Below are positions 55,191 to 64,000 of a DNA stretch of 64,000 nucleotides, one piece after another; positions within the stretch are counted from its first letter, which is position 1, and each line of letters begins with the position of its first letter. The stretch comes from an uncultured Bacteroidales bacterium (GTDB taxonomy: Bacteria; Bacteroidota; Bacteroidia; Bacteroidales; JAUNSR01). The stretch lies in the NCBI GenBank assembly GCA_947074145.1, contig CAMTOJ010000011.1:22053-86052 (forward strand), read 5' to 3'. The notes under the pieces were generated by a model. It did not search any database and had not been told where the DNA came from. It worked only from the letters and a program-made list of their open reading frames with translations. A program made the position numbers and the translations under genes.

Positions 55191-55649
55191 TCAAATATCT
55201 TTTAATAGATTTTCAAGAAAAGAATCAAGCTCTTTATCAATGTTTTTGATGAACTCATCTTCTAAAACAAGAAGATTATCATCAATTGTTATAAGCTCCT
55301 GTTGTTGCTCAAAATTATCATCTACAAGTATTATTGAAAATGGGTGAATAAGGTCAAGCTCACTAAGACCATCTTTTATATCCTTTTGATTGAGCACAGC
55401 TTTCAATGACATCACCTTATGGGTTTCAAAAATATCAGGATTATCTTTATATACAGCCCAACTATCAATATTTCCATCTGAAATCAACTGTTCATCGTCT
55501 GAGTAAACCGAAAGTGTCATTTCATCAGGATTGACAGTTACAAATAAATCGGATAATGTTAGCTGATCATTTTCCTTTATCTTAGAAATAGCATCTTCAA
55601 ATATCTGTTGAATCTCATTCCTTTCGGAATTGTTTATTATTTCTCCCAT
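55191..55649 (-). CDS. Acidic hypothetical protein downstream of ftsH
   Basis: A 152-residue, strongly acidic, probably cytoplasmic protein: LTLSDLFVTVNPDEMTLSVY, NIDSWAVYKDNPDIFETHKV and a Asp/Glu-rich helical tail (LEDEFIKNIDKELDSFLENL). No signal peptide or recognised motif. It starts 71 bases past the ftsH terminator and has its own terminator. Conserved Bacteroidales genes of unknown function often occur in this spot, but I cannot tie it to one. Confidence 0.7.
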   Translation of the reverse strand: MGEIINNSERNEIQQIFEDAISKIKENDQLTLSDLFVTVNPDEMTLSVYSDDEQLISDGNIDSWAVYKDNPDIFETHKVMSLKAVLNQKDIKDGLSELDLIHPFSIILVDDNFEQQQELITIDDNLLVLEDEFIKNIDKELDSFLENLLKDI

Positions 55650-55714
55650 AGATTTACTTGTTTATTTTTTCAAATATAAATAATAAAAATGAAATGTAAA
55701 TTATAATGCAGCCA

Positions 55715-55761
55715 TAATAAAAAAGAGGTTATAATCAATTTAGATGATTATAACCTCTTTT
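55715..55761 (-). terminator. Terminator of ftsH
   Basis: 17-bp stem (55721-55737 with 55745-55761, core GAGGTTATAATCA / TGATTATAACCTC) followed by T on the minus strand. Confidence 0.9.
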
Positions 55762-55781
55762 GCTATATTTTGATAATATAA

Positions 55782-57863
55782 TTAATTTTTTGACTCGTAA
55801 TAAATGATATCTTTAATATCATCGTCAGGATTATCACTTGTAGAATCACTATTATCAACTGTAGTTTCTACCTTTTCTTCCTGTTTTTCTTTAGTCGCAT
55901 TTTCCGTTTTTATTTTCTCTTTCTTTGCTTCTTCATCAGCAAGTATCTCTTCTGATCTTGAAATCCAAGGACGTTTACCAAAGATATTAATAAGATCTTC
56001 ATTAAAGATTACCTCTTTTTCAATAAGTATCTTTGTCAAAGATGAGTGACCATCTGCATATTGTTGTAATATGGTTTTAGCTCTTTCATATTCTTGTTTG
56101 ATAAGAGCAGAAACTTCAGAGTCAATGATTTTTGCAGTTTCATCACTATATGGTTTAGAGAAACCGTATTCCTGACCAGATGAATCGTAATATGAAATGT
56201 TTGGCAACTTATCGCTCATTCCATAATAAACAACCATTGCATATGCTTGTTTTGTTACACGTTCAAGGTCATTTGCTGCTCCGCTTGAGATCTTTCCTAA
56301 GAAAACTTCCTCTGCTGCTCTACCTCCTAAGGTTGCGCAAAGATCGTCGAGCATTTGCTCTTTTGTTGTGATTTGTCTCTCTTCCGGAAGATACCATGCT
56401 GCTCCTAAAGCTTTACCTCTTGGTACAATTGTTACCTTAACCAAAGGAGATGCATGCTCAAGGAACCAACTAACAGTAGCATGTCCCGCTTCATGTATTG
56501 CAATAGAACGTTTTTCATCAACTGTTGTGATTTTTGATTTCTTCTCAAGTCCACCAACTATACGATCGACTGCATCCATAAAATCTTGTTTCTGAACCGC
56601 ATTCTTTCCGTTTCTTGCTGCAATAAGAGCAGCTTCATTACAAACGTTTGCAATATCTGCTCCTGAAAATCCCGGTGTTTGTCTTGCAAGAAGATCAATA
56701 TCAATTGTTTCATCCATCTTCACTGGACAAAGATGTACTCTGAAAATCTCTTTTCTATCATTCAAATCCGGAAGTTCAACATAAATTTGACGGTCGAAAC
56801 GCCCTGCACGAAGTAGGGCTTTATCTAAAATATCAGCTCTATTGGTTGCAGCAAGAATAATCACTCCACTATTAGAACCGAAACCGTCCATCTCTGTTAG
56901 AAGTTGATTTAGAGTATTCTCACGTTCATCGTTGGATCCCATATTTGGGTTTTTTCCTCTGGCACGACCAACAGCGTCAATCTCATCAATGAAAACGATA
57001 CATGGTGATTTTTCTTTTGCTTGTTTGAATAGATCTCTTACTCTTGAAGCTCCTACACCAACAAACATCTCAACGAAATCTGAACCTGAAAGAGAGAAAA
57101 AAGGCACGTTTGCTTCACCTGCCACTGCTTTTGCAAGCAAAGTTTTACCTGTCCCCGGAGGGCCTACAAGTAAAGCTCCTTTAGGAATTTTCCCACCAAG
57201 TTCTGTATATTTTGAAGGATTCTTAAGGAACTCAACAATCTCTTCTATCTCTTGTTTTGCTTCAGAAAGACCTGCGACATCTTTAAATGTTACATTTACG
57301 GCATTGTCTTTATCAAAAAGCTGAGCTTTGGATTTACCTACATTAAATACACCGGCTCCACCTCCGCCGCCACCTGACATTCTGCGCATAAGGAATATCC
57401 AGAAAACAACCAATAATAAGAAAGGAGCTAAGGAGATAAGAAGATCGGTAAAATTATTGTCTTTATCGTATTTAACATCTCCATGGAATCCATAATCCTT
57501 TCTCCATATTGCCTCCATATCAGCAAATTTCTCAGCAGAAGGAATTGTAACGATAACTACCGGCTGACGACCGAGTTTTTCTTTAGAGGTATTAAAAACT
57601 TTCTGCGCCATACTGTCAGTAAGATATGCCTCTAATGTCCGATTTTTTGATTGTACTGAAATCTTTTCTACACCACCCTCTTTAACTATATCTTCAAATT
57701 GTGTAAAGCTGATCTCTCTGCTCATCGGGTTATCGTTCAACCAATATAATGCAATAAGCATAATAGCTATAATGGAATACATCCAATATAGATTAAACTT
57801 AAAGAGTTTCGGTCTTTTGCCTCCTCCCGGAATTTTCCCTAAGGGATTATTGTTATTTTCCAT
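55782..57863 (-). CDS. ftsH: ATP-dependent zinc metalloprotease FtsH
   Basis: A 693-residue membrane AAA+ protease that degrades regulatory and misfolded membrane proteins. Two membrane helices flank a periplasmic part ([36 protein letters not shown]). Walker [12 protein letters not shown], Walker [13 protein letters not shown], the second region of homology [19 protein letters not shown], and the zinc motif HEAGH (His457-His461). The C-terminus ends in a charged, disordered ~60 residues rich in Glu and Lys. It follows rsfS by 78 bases on the same strand. Confidence 0.97.
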   Translation of the reverse strand: MENNNNPLGKIPGGGKRPKLFKFNLYWMYSIIAIMLIALYWLNDNPMSREISFTQFEDIVKEGGVEKISVQSKNRTLEAYLTDSMAQKVFNTSKEKLGRQPVVIVTIPSAEKFADMEAIWRKDYGFHGDVKYDKDNNFTDLLISLAPFLLLVVFWIFLMRRMSGGGGGGAGVFNVGKSKAQLFDKDNAVNVTFKDVAGLSEAKQEIEEIVEFLKNPSKYTELGGKIPKGALLVGPPGTGKTLLAKAVAGEANVPFFSLSGSDFVEMFVGVGASRVRDLFKQAKEKSPCIVFIDEIDAVGRARGKNPNMGSNDERENTLNQLLTEMDGFGSNSGVIILAATNRADILDKALLRAGRFDRQIYVELPDLNDRKEIFRVHLCPVKMDETIDIDLLARQTPGFSGADIANVCNEAALIAARNGKNAVQKQDFMDAVDRIVGGLEKKSKITTVDEKRSIAIHEAGHATVSWFLEHASPLVKVTIVPRGKALGAAWYLPEERQITTKEQMLDDLCATLGGRAAEEVFLGKISSGAANDLERVTKQAYAMVVYYGMSDKLPNISYYDSSGQEYGFSKPYSDETAKIIDSEVSALIKQEYERAKTILQQYADGHSSLTKILIEKEVIFNEDLINIFGKRPWISRSEEILADEEAKKEKIKTENATKEKQEEKVETTVDNSDSTSDNPDDDIKDIIYYESKN

Positions 57864-57941
57864 ATATTACTTTTCATTATAATCAATAGGCTATACAAAA
57901 ACTATACCATAAAATGATTTTGTCAGCTATTAATATTTCAT

Positions 57942-58301
57942 TTAATCTATATTTTCTATTTGATTTATTTTAGCGTCAGCCCAAAGTTGTTCGAGTTTAT
58001 AGAATTCCCTTGTTTCAGGAAGAAAAACATGAACAAGAATCTCACCATAATCAACGACAATCCATTGAGAATTTGCAAAACCATCATAAGCGAAAGGTTT
58101 GGTTTGTAAATTTTCTCTTAAATATTTCATAACAGATTCCCCAATTGTGTTAACCTGAGTAGTAGAACTTCCTTCACATATAACAAAATATTTAAACGCA
58201 GCTCCGTCAAGTTCACTCATATCAACTACTACTATGTTTTTTGCTTTCTTTTCTTGTAAACCTTCTACTATTGCTTCTATCAATTTTTTATTTTCAACCA
58301 T
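57942..58301 (-). CDS. rsfS: Ribosome silencing factor RsfS
   Basis: A 119-residue RsfS/Iojap protein, which binds ribosomal protein uL14 and blocks subunit joining under starvation. KAKNIVVVDMSELDGAAFKYFVICEG, STTQVNTIGESVMKYL, and SQWIVVDYGEILVHVFLP are the family core. It sits upstream of ftsH on the same strand, with a -7 element about 20 bases before the start. Confidence 0.95.
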   Translation of the reverse strand: MVENKKLIEAIVEGLQEKKAKNIVVVDMSELDGAAFKYFVICEGSSTTQVNTIGESVMKYLRENLQTKPFAYDGFANSQWIVVDYGEILVHVFLPETREFYKLEQLWADAKINQIENID

Positions 58302-58321
58302 TAATGTATTTTTTTAGAATC

Positions 58322-58330
58322 ACAAATATA
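58322..58330 (-). promoter_or_regulatory. -7 element of rsfS
   Basis: TATATTTGT on the minus strand, full match, 21 bases before the ATG. Confidence 0.5.
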
Positions 58331-58427
58331 CTTCGTTTCCTTAAATATAAGAATGTTAGTATAAGATTATTTCTCAATAGATAAAACCTAATTTATCTAT
58401 TTATGACTTTTAGTTATGTTTTACATG

Positions 58428-59324
58428 TTACATACGAGGTTTTACTTTAAAGTGGATCAATATCCAATTAACAGGATATGCTATAAAAAATCCTAAAACC
58501 ATGGCTAACTGCATTATGAATCCGAAAAAGATAACATTGGAATATATTGAAAATGGATATAATGCATGTACAATAATATATATAAATAAATACATACCAA
58601 ACTGCCATGATGTAAGAGAGAAGAAATCCACTTTCAATGCCTTTAGTATACCTTTTTTAAAGGATATACCTGTCATCTGGTGAATGGCTGAATATTGAAA
58701 AAGTATTCCAAACATCAAAGCCAATATATAATCGAATCCCCATTGTACATACATTGTCCACCAATCTATGTTTAACTTTAAAAAATAACCGAATGTTTCC
58801 CCTACTATATCAGCAAGAGTACATCCGGCACCACAATGAAGAGCAGAAAGAAAAACAGAGCTCCACATCGATCTTTTGGGCATCATCATTGGCATATCCA
58901 TTGACTTTTCAGAACCCATATCCATAGTTTGGCTCATCTTTTTAGAATCGCTCATATCCATAGGTCTATCCATATCACCCATGTTCATAGTTTGGCTCAT
59001 CTTTTTAGATTCGGCCATATTCTGATTTGGAGCCATTTCATTACTATTCAAAGGGCTTACATTGGAAGTATGCTCCATATATTTCATCTCTTTATTATCA
59101 TGTTTATTAACCTGATGATTTAAAGAAACAGATTTATCACTCTTAACTCTGCCAATTTTAAGATAAAACGGAATAGAAAGAAAAGAAGCCCAAAGTCCGG
59201 TAAGCACCCATACGGTATTCATTATTTTCATTCTTTGTGGATTATGAGCCAAATCCAACAAAATGAATACTGCCGAATAAATCCCTCCGAGCAGCCAGAT
59301 GGTAGATATGAAATAGATTATCAT
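58428..59324 (-). CDS. DUF4396 membrane protein with Met-rich insert
   Basis: A 298-residue membrane protein of the DUF4396 family, as I recognise it. Two N-terminal helices (residues ~1-53) are followed by a soluble Met-rich region: about 16 Met among residues 97-148, with two near-copies of the SKKMSQTMxMG unit and a C-terminal MDMPMMMPK. The conserved C-terminal half has LSALHCGAGCTLADIVGE and three to four membrane helices. Met-rich stretches of this kind bind copper or silver in other proteins, so a copper-related role is plausible but unproven. It is monocistronic, just after the AsmA-like gene. Confidence 0.82.
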   Translation of the reverse strand: MIIYFISTIWLLGGIYSAVFILLDLAHNPQRMKIMNTVWVLTGLWASFLSIPFYLKIGRVKSDKSVSLNHQVNKHDNKEMKYMEHTSNVSPLNSNEMAPNQNMAESKKMSQTMNMGDMDRPMDMSDSKKMSQTMDMGSEKSMDMPMMMPKRSMWSSVFLSALHCGAGCTLADIVGETFGYFLKLNIDWWTMYVQWGFDYILALMFGILFQYSAIHQMTGISFKKGILKALKVDFFSLTSWQFGMYLFIYIIVHALYPFSIYSNVIFFGFIMQLAMVLGFFIAYPVNWILIHFKVKPRM

Positions 59325-59425
59325 GTAATAATTCTTTTATACTATAACATTGGATTTTATTCTATGTTTAAAAATCCAAAGCTAAAAAAGCTCCGGATTT
59401 ATATAAAAAAACTATTATATATCAA

Positions 59426-62400
59426 TTAATTGCCCTTATTTAGAATGTTTTTGATGTAATTATGTACATGTACTGATGTACTATCAACAGGACTTACTCT
59501 AACTGTTTTAGTCAAATCTTTATATTTTGCTTTAGTAACTCTAAATTTAAACTTATCCATATTTCCGGAAATATCAACTCCGGCTCTAAACGGAAGCGGT
59601 GATTCAAGTAATGAAACATGATATTTAAAAGTCATATCAATATTATGGTTTCCACCAACTGCAGCCAAATATCTATCCATACCGATAAGGAAAGGATGAA
59701 TCTCTATCATACCATTTCTAACAACTAGATCAACAGCAACACTATCAATAATATTTCTTTCTTTATTTTTAAATCTAAGCATCTTAGATATTTCGGTAAA
59801 CGTTTCACCATCCATTAGAACAAGAGAGTCACCTTTTAGACGTGTTGCAGCTTCCAGAGAAGGGATTTTCACATCCATATTCTCATCAAATTCAGTTCTT
59901 GCTGCAATTTTGAAATTTACAAGACCATCCAACGAGCGAAGCATCGGTACAAGTGTATCAAGTGCAGGCATCAATTCGACAAGTTTTCCAACCCTGATAT
60001 CTTTCATATCCAAATCAAAACCGGCATGAGCTGTCGTATTATTATCAGCTTTATAAACTAAAGAAGTCGACATATCGGCAGCCATAGTATGCATAGAGAG
60101 ATTATTTAACTCTACTGCCTGATTTCTTATATAAAGATCTCCATGAATTTTTTCAATATCCATGTTTCCAAATCTTACATTTTTAATATCTGTAGAAAGT
60201 GTAAAATCAATCTTATCAGGAACAATAAAGATTCCCATCGGAGTTAAAGTATCCGATTCGCTAACAGGTACACTTTGCTCTATATTATCAGCAGTTATTT
60301 CAGATTTTACAACATCAGGTTGCAATGCATTTATAATCTCATTACAATCTATAAATTGAGAAGATACTATTAAATCACCCTTAAGTGTTCCTGCGTTAAA
60401 AAAAACTTCGTATAGATTCGACAACTTACCGGACATTCTAACATCCGATTTTCCTATATTGACACCGGCATTATGAAGTTCTATTTTATCCTCTTCTATA
60501 GTCAATTTGGAAGCTGGCAAGGTGATTAAGAGGGGAAATTGCTCTGTAAACATCTTCATCGATTCAAATCCTATGACACCATTGCTTATCCAATGTCTTT
60601 GATTCGTTGCTGATTGAACTGATGACAATGAAAAACCGGCATTTTTTAGAGCAATTACATCTTTCCTTTTCCCTGCTTTCATCCCTTCAAAATAGATTTC
60701 CGACTTTACAAAAGGTTTTTTCTTATTTTGGGGTGATGGCTTTAAATCAACTTTTGCTGTTGTCTTACCGGATAGTAAATAGGTTGAATCGGGAGTCATA
60801 AGCTTTAATGAACCCAATTTGAAAGATGATTTTATCGAAGCAATTGAAGTTGTATCGATTAATGGTGATGTGACAAAATTTATGTATGCACTATCTGCAA
60901 CAGCAAGACAATATCTTGATTCAAGATTCAAACCGTCAAATCCAATAGTGGCATTTAATAACTCTCTACTATAGTTTTCATTCTTAACTTTATTATTTGC
61001 ACCAAATTCAAATCCTGCTCTCTTAACATCAAGAAGAAATGAATCTTTTGGAGCATCAATAATCACATCATTCAAGCTAAGAAACCCATTTAGATTTATC
61101 TTTCCGTAATCTTTATTTGTAATATCTTCAATTCGGAAAAGACCTTTCAAATTACTTTTAATAGTACCTTTTAGAGTCACACCTTCCTCTATGGGAAACG
61201 TAGAAACAAGCTCTGTAAAATTGATATCGGCATCAATATCTGCTCTGACAGATGGAGAGGTTATTAAATTGGTAATTTTTGCTGATGCATTTATTTTTGA
61301 TGAAGCTCCCTGAAACACAAATTTTTCGAGAACGAAAAATGAATTTCTTTTTTCTTTAAAATCCAAACAAGTCTCAGCCTTTAAATCTAATTTATCAACA
61401 GAATAAGGCATTCCTTCATAAATTATCTTACCATCATTAATATAAGCTGTTGCCTTTATTACAGGTAACAGATCTTTACCGTAAACTCCTGTAATGGAAC
61501 CTTTCATAGCAAAATATCCTTCCGCTTTAGCATTAGCTGCTTCTTGCACTATAGATACGGGAACCATATCAACCAATGTTTTTAATGAAGGAATCTCCAT
61601 TCCAAAATCAATATTTACATTGAGCAGTTTATTTATCGAATCACCTTCAAGGTTACCCCAAAATCCGATCTTCATATTATTTACTTCAAAAACAGATTTT
61701 TCAATATCTATTTTATGTTTCGGAAAGTCTGCAACTATTTTCATATCAGAAGAGAAGGCCAACTTATTAACCAACAATTTACCCTCCTGCCAAAACAAAA
61801 AGTTAGAGGCATTTAATTGAAGATCAGCTCTACATACGGTCTTCGAAAAGTCACCCTGAAGAGTAGTAGAGAAATTTCTTAAATCTGTAAATATTTCTGT
61901 CGAACGATCGTCAAAAGTCATATTGGCTCTGACTATCTCGATTTTACCAATTTGTATATCAGAGTCAAAGTTTATCGATTCATCCGAATCGTCCTCTGTT
62001 TCTTGCGTTGTGGAAATTTTAGCTATATCCCAATTAGCTATTCCATCTTTATTTATAAATGCGTATATATTAGCATCACTTATCAACACCTTCGGTATCG
62101 ATAATCTATTTGAACTAAGATAGGCTATTGGGTTTACATGAAGTGCAATAGTTTCGAATCTTAATAAAGTATCTACATCTGGCTTCACTCTTTCTATTAT
62201 TTCTGAAGAAGGAACAATAGCTCCATTCTTTAACTCCAATTCCAAATTGGGAAATGAGCTAAAGAAACTTAAGTCAATCTCTTCACATTTAATCTCTCCA
62301 TCTATAAATTGGGCAGATTGTTCCAAAACAATTTTTGTCAATTTTTCCGGTGTAAAAATAAATTTAAGTGTGACTCCAATTGCTGCCGAAATTAATATGA

Positions 62401-62476
62401 TTAATGAAACAAGAGTAATGGATATTACTTTTAATACTTTATAAAACAGACTAACTGTGTTTCTGTTAGTTTTCAT
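59426..62476 (-). CDS. AsmA-like protein, 1016 residues
   Basis: A 1016-residue AsmA-family protein anchored by one N-terminal helix (VISITLVSLIILISAAIGVTL). The rest is beta-rich: residues ~40-130 hold the AsmA N-terminal region (EIDLSFFSSFPNLELELKNG), and the last ~300 the AsmA-C region (DGLVNFKIAARTEFDENMDV; HNIDMTFKYHVSLLESPL). Members of this class are thought to bridge inner and outer membrane and move phospholipids. In this window it sits upstream of the DUF4396 gene and downstream of cdsA, both membrane-related. A -7 element lies ~52 bases before the start. Confidence 0.88.
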   Translation of the reverse strand: MKTNRNTVSLFYKVLKVISITLVSLIILISAAIGVTLKFIFTPEKLTKIVLEQSAQFIDGEIKCEEIDLSFFSSFPNLELELKNGAIVPSSEIIERVKPDVDTLLRFETIALHVNPIAYLSSNRLSIPKVLISDANIYAFINKDGIANWDIAKISTTQETEDDSDESINFDSDIQIGKIEIVRANMTFDDRSTEIFTDLRNFSTTLQGDFSKTVCRADLQLNASNFLFWQEGKLLVNKLAFSSDMKIVADFPKHKIDIEKSVFEVNNMKIGFWGNLEGDSINKLLNVNIDFGMEIPSLKTLVDMVPVSIVQEAANAKAEGYFAMKGSITGVYGKDLLPVIKATAYINDGKIIYEGMPYSVDKLDLKAETCLDFKEKRNSFFVLEKFVFQGASSKINASAKITNLITSPSVRADIDADINFTELVSTFPIEEGVTLKGTIKSNLKGLFRIEDITNKDYGKINLNGFLSLNDVIIDAPKDSFLLDVKRAGFEFGANNKVKNENYSRELLNATIGFDGLNLESRYCLAVADSAYINFVTSPLIDTTSIASIKSSFKLGSLKLMTPDSTYLLSGKTTAKVDLKPSPQNKKKPFVKSEIYFEGMKAGKRKDVIALKNAGFSLSSVQSATNQRHWISNGVIGFESMKMFTEQFPLLITLPASKLTIEEDKIELHNAGVNIGKSDVRMSGKLSNLYEVFFNAGTLKGDLIVSSQFIDCNEIINALQPDVVKSEITADNIEQSVPVSESDTLTPMGIFIVPDKIDFTLSTDIKNVRFGNMDIEKIHGDLYIRNQAVELNNLSMHTMAADMSTSLVYKADNNTTAHAGFDLDMKDIRVGKLVELMPALDTLVPMLRSLDGLVNFKIAARTEFDENMDVKIPSLEAATRLKGDSLVLMDGETFTEISKMLRFKNKERNIIDSVAVDLVVRNGMIEIHPFLIGMDRYLAAVGGNHNIDMTFKYHVSLLESPLPFRAGVDISGNMDKFKFRVTKAKYKDLTKTVRVSPVDSTSVHVHNYIKNILNKGN

Positions 62477-62527
62477 AATTGATTAATTAATATTTTAATT
62501 AGCACTTAATACCTTTATAACTTAGAC

Positions 62528-62536
62528 ACAAAAGTA
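62528..62536 (-). promoter_or_regulatory. -7 element of the AsmA-like gene
   Basis: TACTTTTGT on the minus strand, full match, ~52 bases before the ATG. The intergenic region to cdsA (62477-62906) otherwise holds the terminator at 62611 and no other feature I can see. Confidence 0.5.
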
Positions 62537-62610
62537 ATATTATCTTATAAGATTTTTATAAAAAGAAAACTAAACAACTTCAACAAGTATTATGTATCAA
62601 CATATATTAA

Positions 62611-62656
62611 AAGAAAAAAGGACTGCAAAGGTAGCATTTACCTTTACAGTCCTTTT
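62611..62656 (-). terminator. Terminator after cdsA
   Basis: 18-bp stem with one mismatch (AAAAGGACTG, CAAAGGTA and complements; 62616-62633 with 62639-62656) and T on the minus strand. It lies 250 bases past the cdsA stop. Confidence 0.75.
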
Positions 62657-62906
62657 ATGTATATCTTTCTTGATTATTAAGTATCACTCCCTTTTCAAAG
62701 ATTTACATTTATCTATCATTTTTGAGAAAATCAATAAATAGGTTATTATATCGTTATTCTAATAAAAAGACATTTTATATGTATTGAAGAGTATAGAATC
62801 CGGGATACATTATTAAAATCTTTATAATCTAAAATCGATATTCTATTATGGGCTATAATTCCGTTCGATATCGAAAATAAATATGAGAATTTTGAGAGCG
62901 GTCTAT

Positions 62907-63755
62907 TTATAGATCAAGTAGTGTTAAGTATATCAGAAATGCTGGAGCTGCAAGCAATACACTGTCGAAACGATCAAGAATACCTCCATGTCCTGGTAAA
63001 AAATCTCCGGAATCTTTTACTCCTATAGTTCTTTTTATCAAAGACTCGGTTAAATCTCCCCATGTGGCAAAAACAGAAACTACAAGTCCCATTCCTACGC
63101 ATTGAAATGCTGAATAATCAGTCAAAACAAATGATGATAAATATCCGAAAAGCATTGCAAGTGTTATACCTCCAATAAATCCCTCCCATGATTTCTTCGG
63201 TGAAATTCGCTCAAATAATCTATTCTTTCCAATCTGGCTACCTACAAGATATGCACCTGTGTCGTTTACCCATATGAAAACAAATAAAGCGAGTAACAAA
63301 AAGGGTGAATATTCAGTATTCTGAACTATTTCTATACCGAAAAAAGATACCTCAGTAAGTGATATTATACTCAATAAACTGAATGGTAATGCAACGTAAA
63401 GTTGTCCCATTAATGCGTAGGCCCAACTTTTTAGAACGTTTTCATCCTTTCTGTATAATCCGGAAATAAACAATATTATTAAATACAATAAATAAACAAG
63501 CATTATTTCTTTCCCTACTACTTGCATTTTATATAAAAATACAGAACCGAAAAGAGTAGCCGAACCAATACAATTTAATAATAAGCTTATTTTGGTTTGC
63601 TGATATATATTCATCAAATTATAAAATTCTCTCGAAGCCAGGACTGTTATTAATAAAAAAAGAATTCCGAAAGATACTGGGCTCCACCATATGGATCCTA
63701 CAATCAAAGCTACAAATACGATACCCGATAGAGCTCGTTTGATAAAATTATTCAA
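62907..63755 (-). CDS. cdsA: Phosphatidate cytidylyltransferase CdsA
   Basis: A 282-residue integral membrane enzyme making CDP-diacylglycerol, the donor for all phospholipid headgroups. Several hydrophobic segments and the C-terminal signature DLTESLIKRTIGVKDSGDFL ... PGHGGILDRFDS. The start is a TTG at 63755: no ATG is in frame between the previous stop and this codon and the next Met is ~45 residues in, while NNFIKRALSGIVF matches the usual start. Its CDP-diacylglycerol would feed any CDP-alcohol phosphatidyltransferase, including the one at 15822, though the latter might use another donor. Confidence 0.95.
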   Translation of the reverse strand: MNNFIKRALSGIVFVALIVGSIWWSPVSFGILFLLITVLASREFYNLMNIYQQTKISLLLNCIGSATLFGSVFLYKMQVVGKEIMLVYLLYLIILFISGLYRKDENVLKSWAYALMGQLYVALPFSLLSIISLTEVSFFGIEIVQNTEYSPFLLLALFVFIWVNDTGAYLVGSQIGKNRLFERISPKKSWEGFIGGITLAMLFGYLSSFVLTDYSAFQCVGMGLVVSVFATWGDLTESLIKRTIGVKDSGDFLPGHGGILDRFDSVLLAAPAFLIYLTLLDL

Positions 63756-63800
63756 GGCGTTATAATTAATTATTAGACAAATCTCTTTTATTTTAATATT

Positions 63801-63809
63801 ACAAAGATA
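63801..63809 (-). promoter_or_regulatory. -7 element of cdsA
   Basis: TATCTTTGT on the minus strand, full match, ~46 bases before the TTG start. Confidence 0.5.
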
Positions 63810-63906
63810 GCCTCTTTTCTGTTGTATTTATGTATCAAACAAACTAATAAATAGTATATCATTACAATATTTAAGAGTAATTATCTCGGATTCTTTGACT
63901 TACACA

Positions 63907-63943
63907 AACAAAAAAAGCCCGTTGATTTCTCAACGAGCTTTCT
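63907..63943 (-). terminator. Terminator of the rRNA operon
   Basis: Stem around CGTTGA / TCAACG with AGC / GCT outside one mismatch, and a run of T on the minus strand, about 10 bases past the end of 5S rRNA. Confidence 0.82.
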
Positions 63944-63952
63944 CTTTTTTAA

Positions 63953-64000
63953 AACGGCGGCTACCTACTCTCCCACTTTCGCAGTACCATCGGCGTAATC
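63953..64000 (-). rRNA. 5S ribosomal RNA, 3' end (partial)
   Basis: The minus strand reads GATTACGCCGATGGTACTGC, then GCGAAAGTGGGAGAGTAGGT and GCCGCCG, which is the conserved 3' part of Bacteroidota 5S rRNA. The gene continues beyond the window. A terminator follows, so this is the end of an rRNA operon. Confidence 0.88.

Noticed and set aside
58929..59060. Repeats resembling a CRISPR array
   Set aside because: They are two in-frame copies of a Met-rich unit inside the DUF4396 gene, with no spacer pattern.

Overview
This AT-rich window is bacterial chromosome from the phylum Bacteroidota, most likely order Bacteroidales. The evidence is the gene content (SecG, LptE, a receiver-less sigma-54 activator, DUF4837, the dxs-trkA-trkH run, DUF4250, an FtsH/RsfS locus) and repeated matches to the Bacteroidota promoter element TAnnTTTG(C/T), usually without Shine-Dalgarno sequences. 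I cannot name the genus.

Layout. 0-4.8 kb: the end of an RND efflux gene with a PII-like gene, an HPt protein with a three-PAS hybrid histidine kinase, and a DUF4250 gene. 4.9-8.2 kb: a secreted GH35 beta-galactosidase and an iron-sulfur flavoprotein. 8.3-21.8 kb, all on the minus strand: rlmN, a DUF4837 lipoprotein gene, pdxA, then an inserted block for a phosphoalcohol (probably inositol) lipid, consisting of a nucleotidyltransferase, an ATP-grasp enzyme, a CDP-alcohol phosphatidyltransferase, a flippase-like protein, a HAD protein, inositol-phosphate synthase and an acyltransferase. This is followed by the sigma-54 activator, lptE, a TPR-like gene and secG. 22-28.7 kb: a redox accessory region with an MBL-fold hydrolase and flavoprotein pair, an AraC regulator divergent from an exported flavin-reductase / carboxymuconolactone-decarboxylase / aldo-keto reductase operon, another flavodoxin, and the decayed remnant of a second MBL-flavoprotein pair. 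28.8-33.7 kb: two orphan Rhs tip cassettes (M91-like and JAB-like toxins) with near-identical 5' ends, amid candidate immunity genes and a three-member paralog family. 33.9-38.2 kb: a Phe/Tyr operon (pheA, aminotransferase, DAHP synthase-chorismate mutase, tyrA). 38.4-51.8 kb: a Crp/Fnr regulator, K+ uptake genes with dxs, manA, a degenerate NPP-like lipoprotein, glyA, and pyrBI with a flavin reductase. 52-64 kb: PBP1A, ftsH, rsfS, a Met-rich DUF4396 protein, a large AsmA-like protein, cdsA, and the 3' end of an rRNA operon (5S, minus strand).

The strongest unannotated signals are regulatory. (1) The Phe/Tyr operon has a complete classical attenuator: a full TTTG-N19-TACTTTTGC promoter, a 27-codon leader ORF in which nine of ten consecutive codons are Phe or Tyr, and mutually exclusive antiterminator and terminator pairings ending in nine T. 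(2) pyrBI is preceded by a promoter, a 51-codon leader ORF and an intrinsic terminator inside that ORF, an architecture like enterobacterial pyrL-pyrBI. Other notable items are the lipid cluster, the Rhs cassettes, the gene-pair remnant and the phosphodiesterase lacking most zinc ligands.
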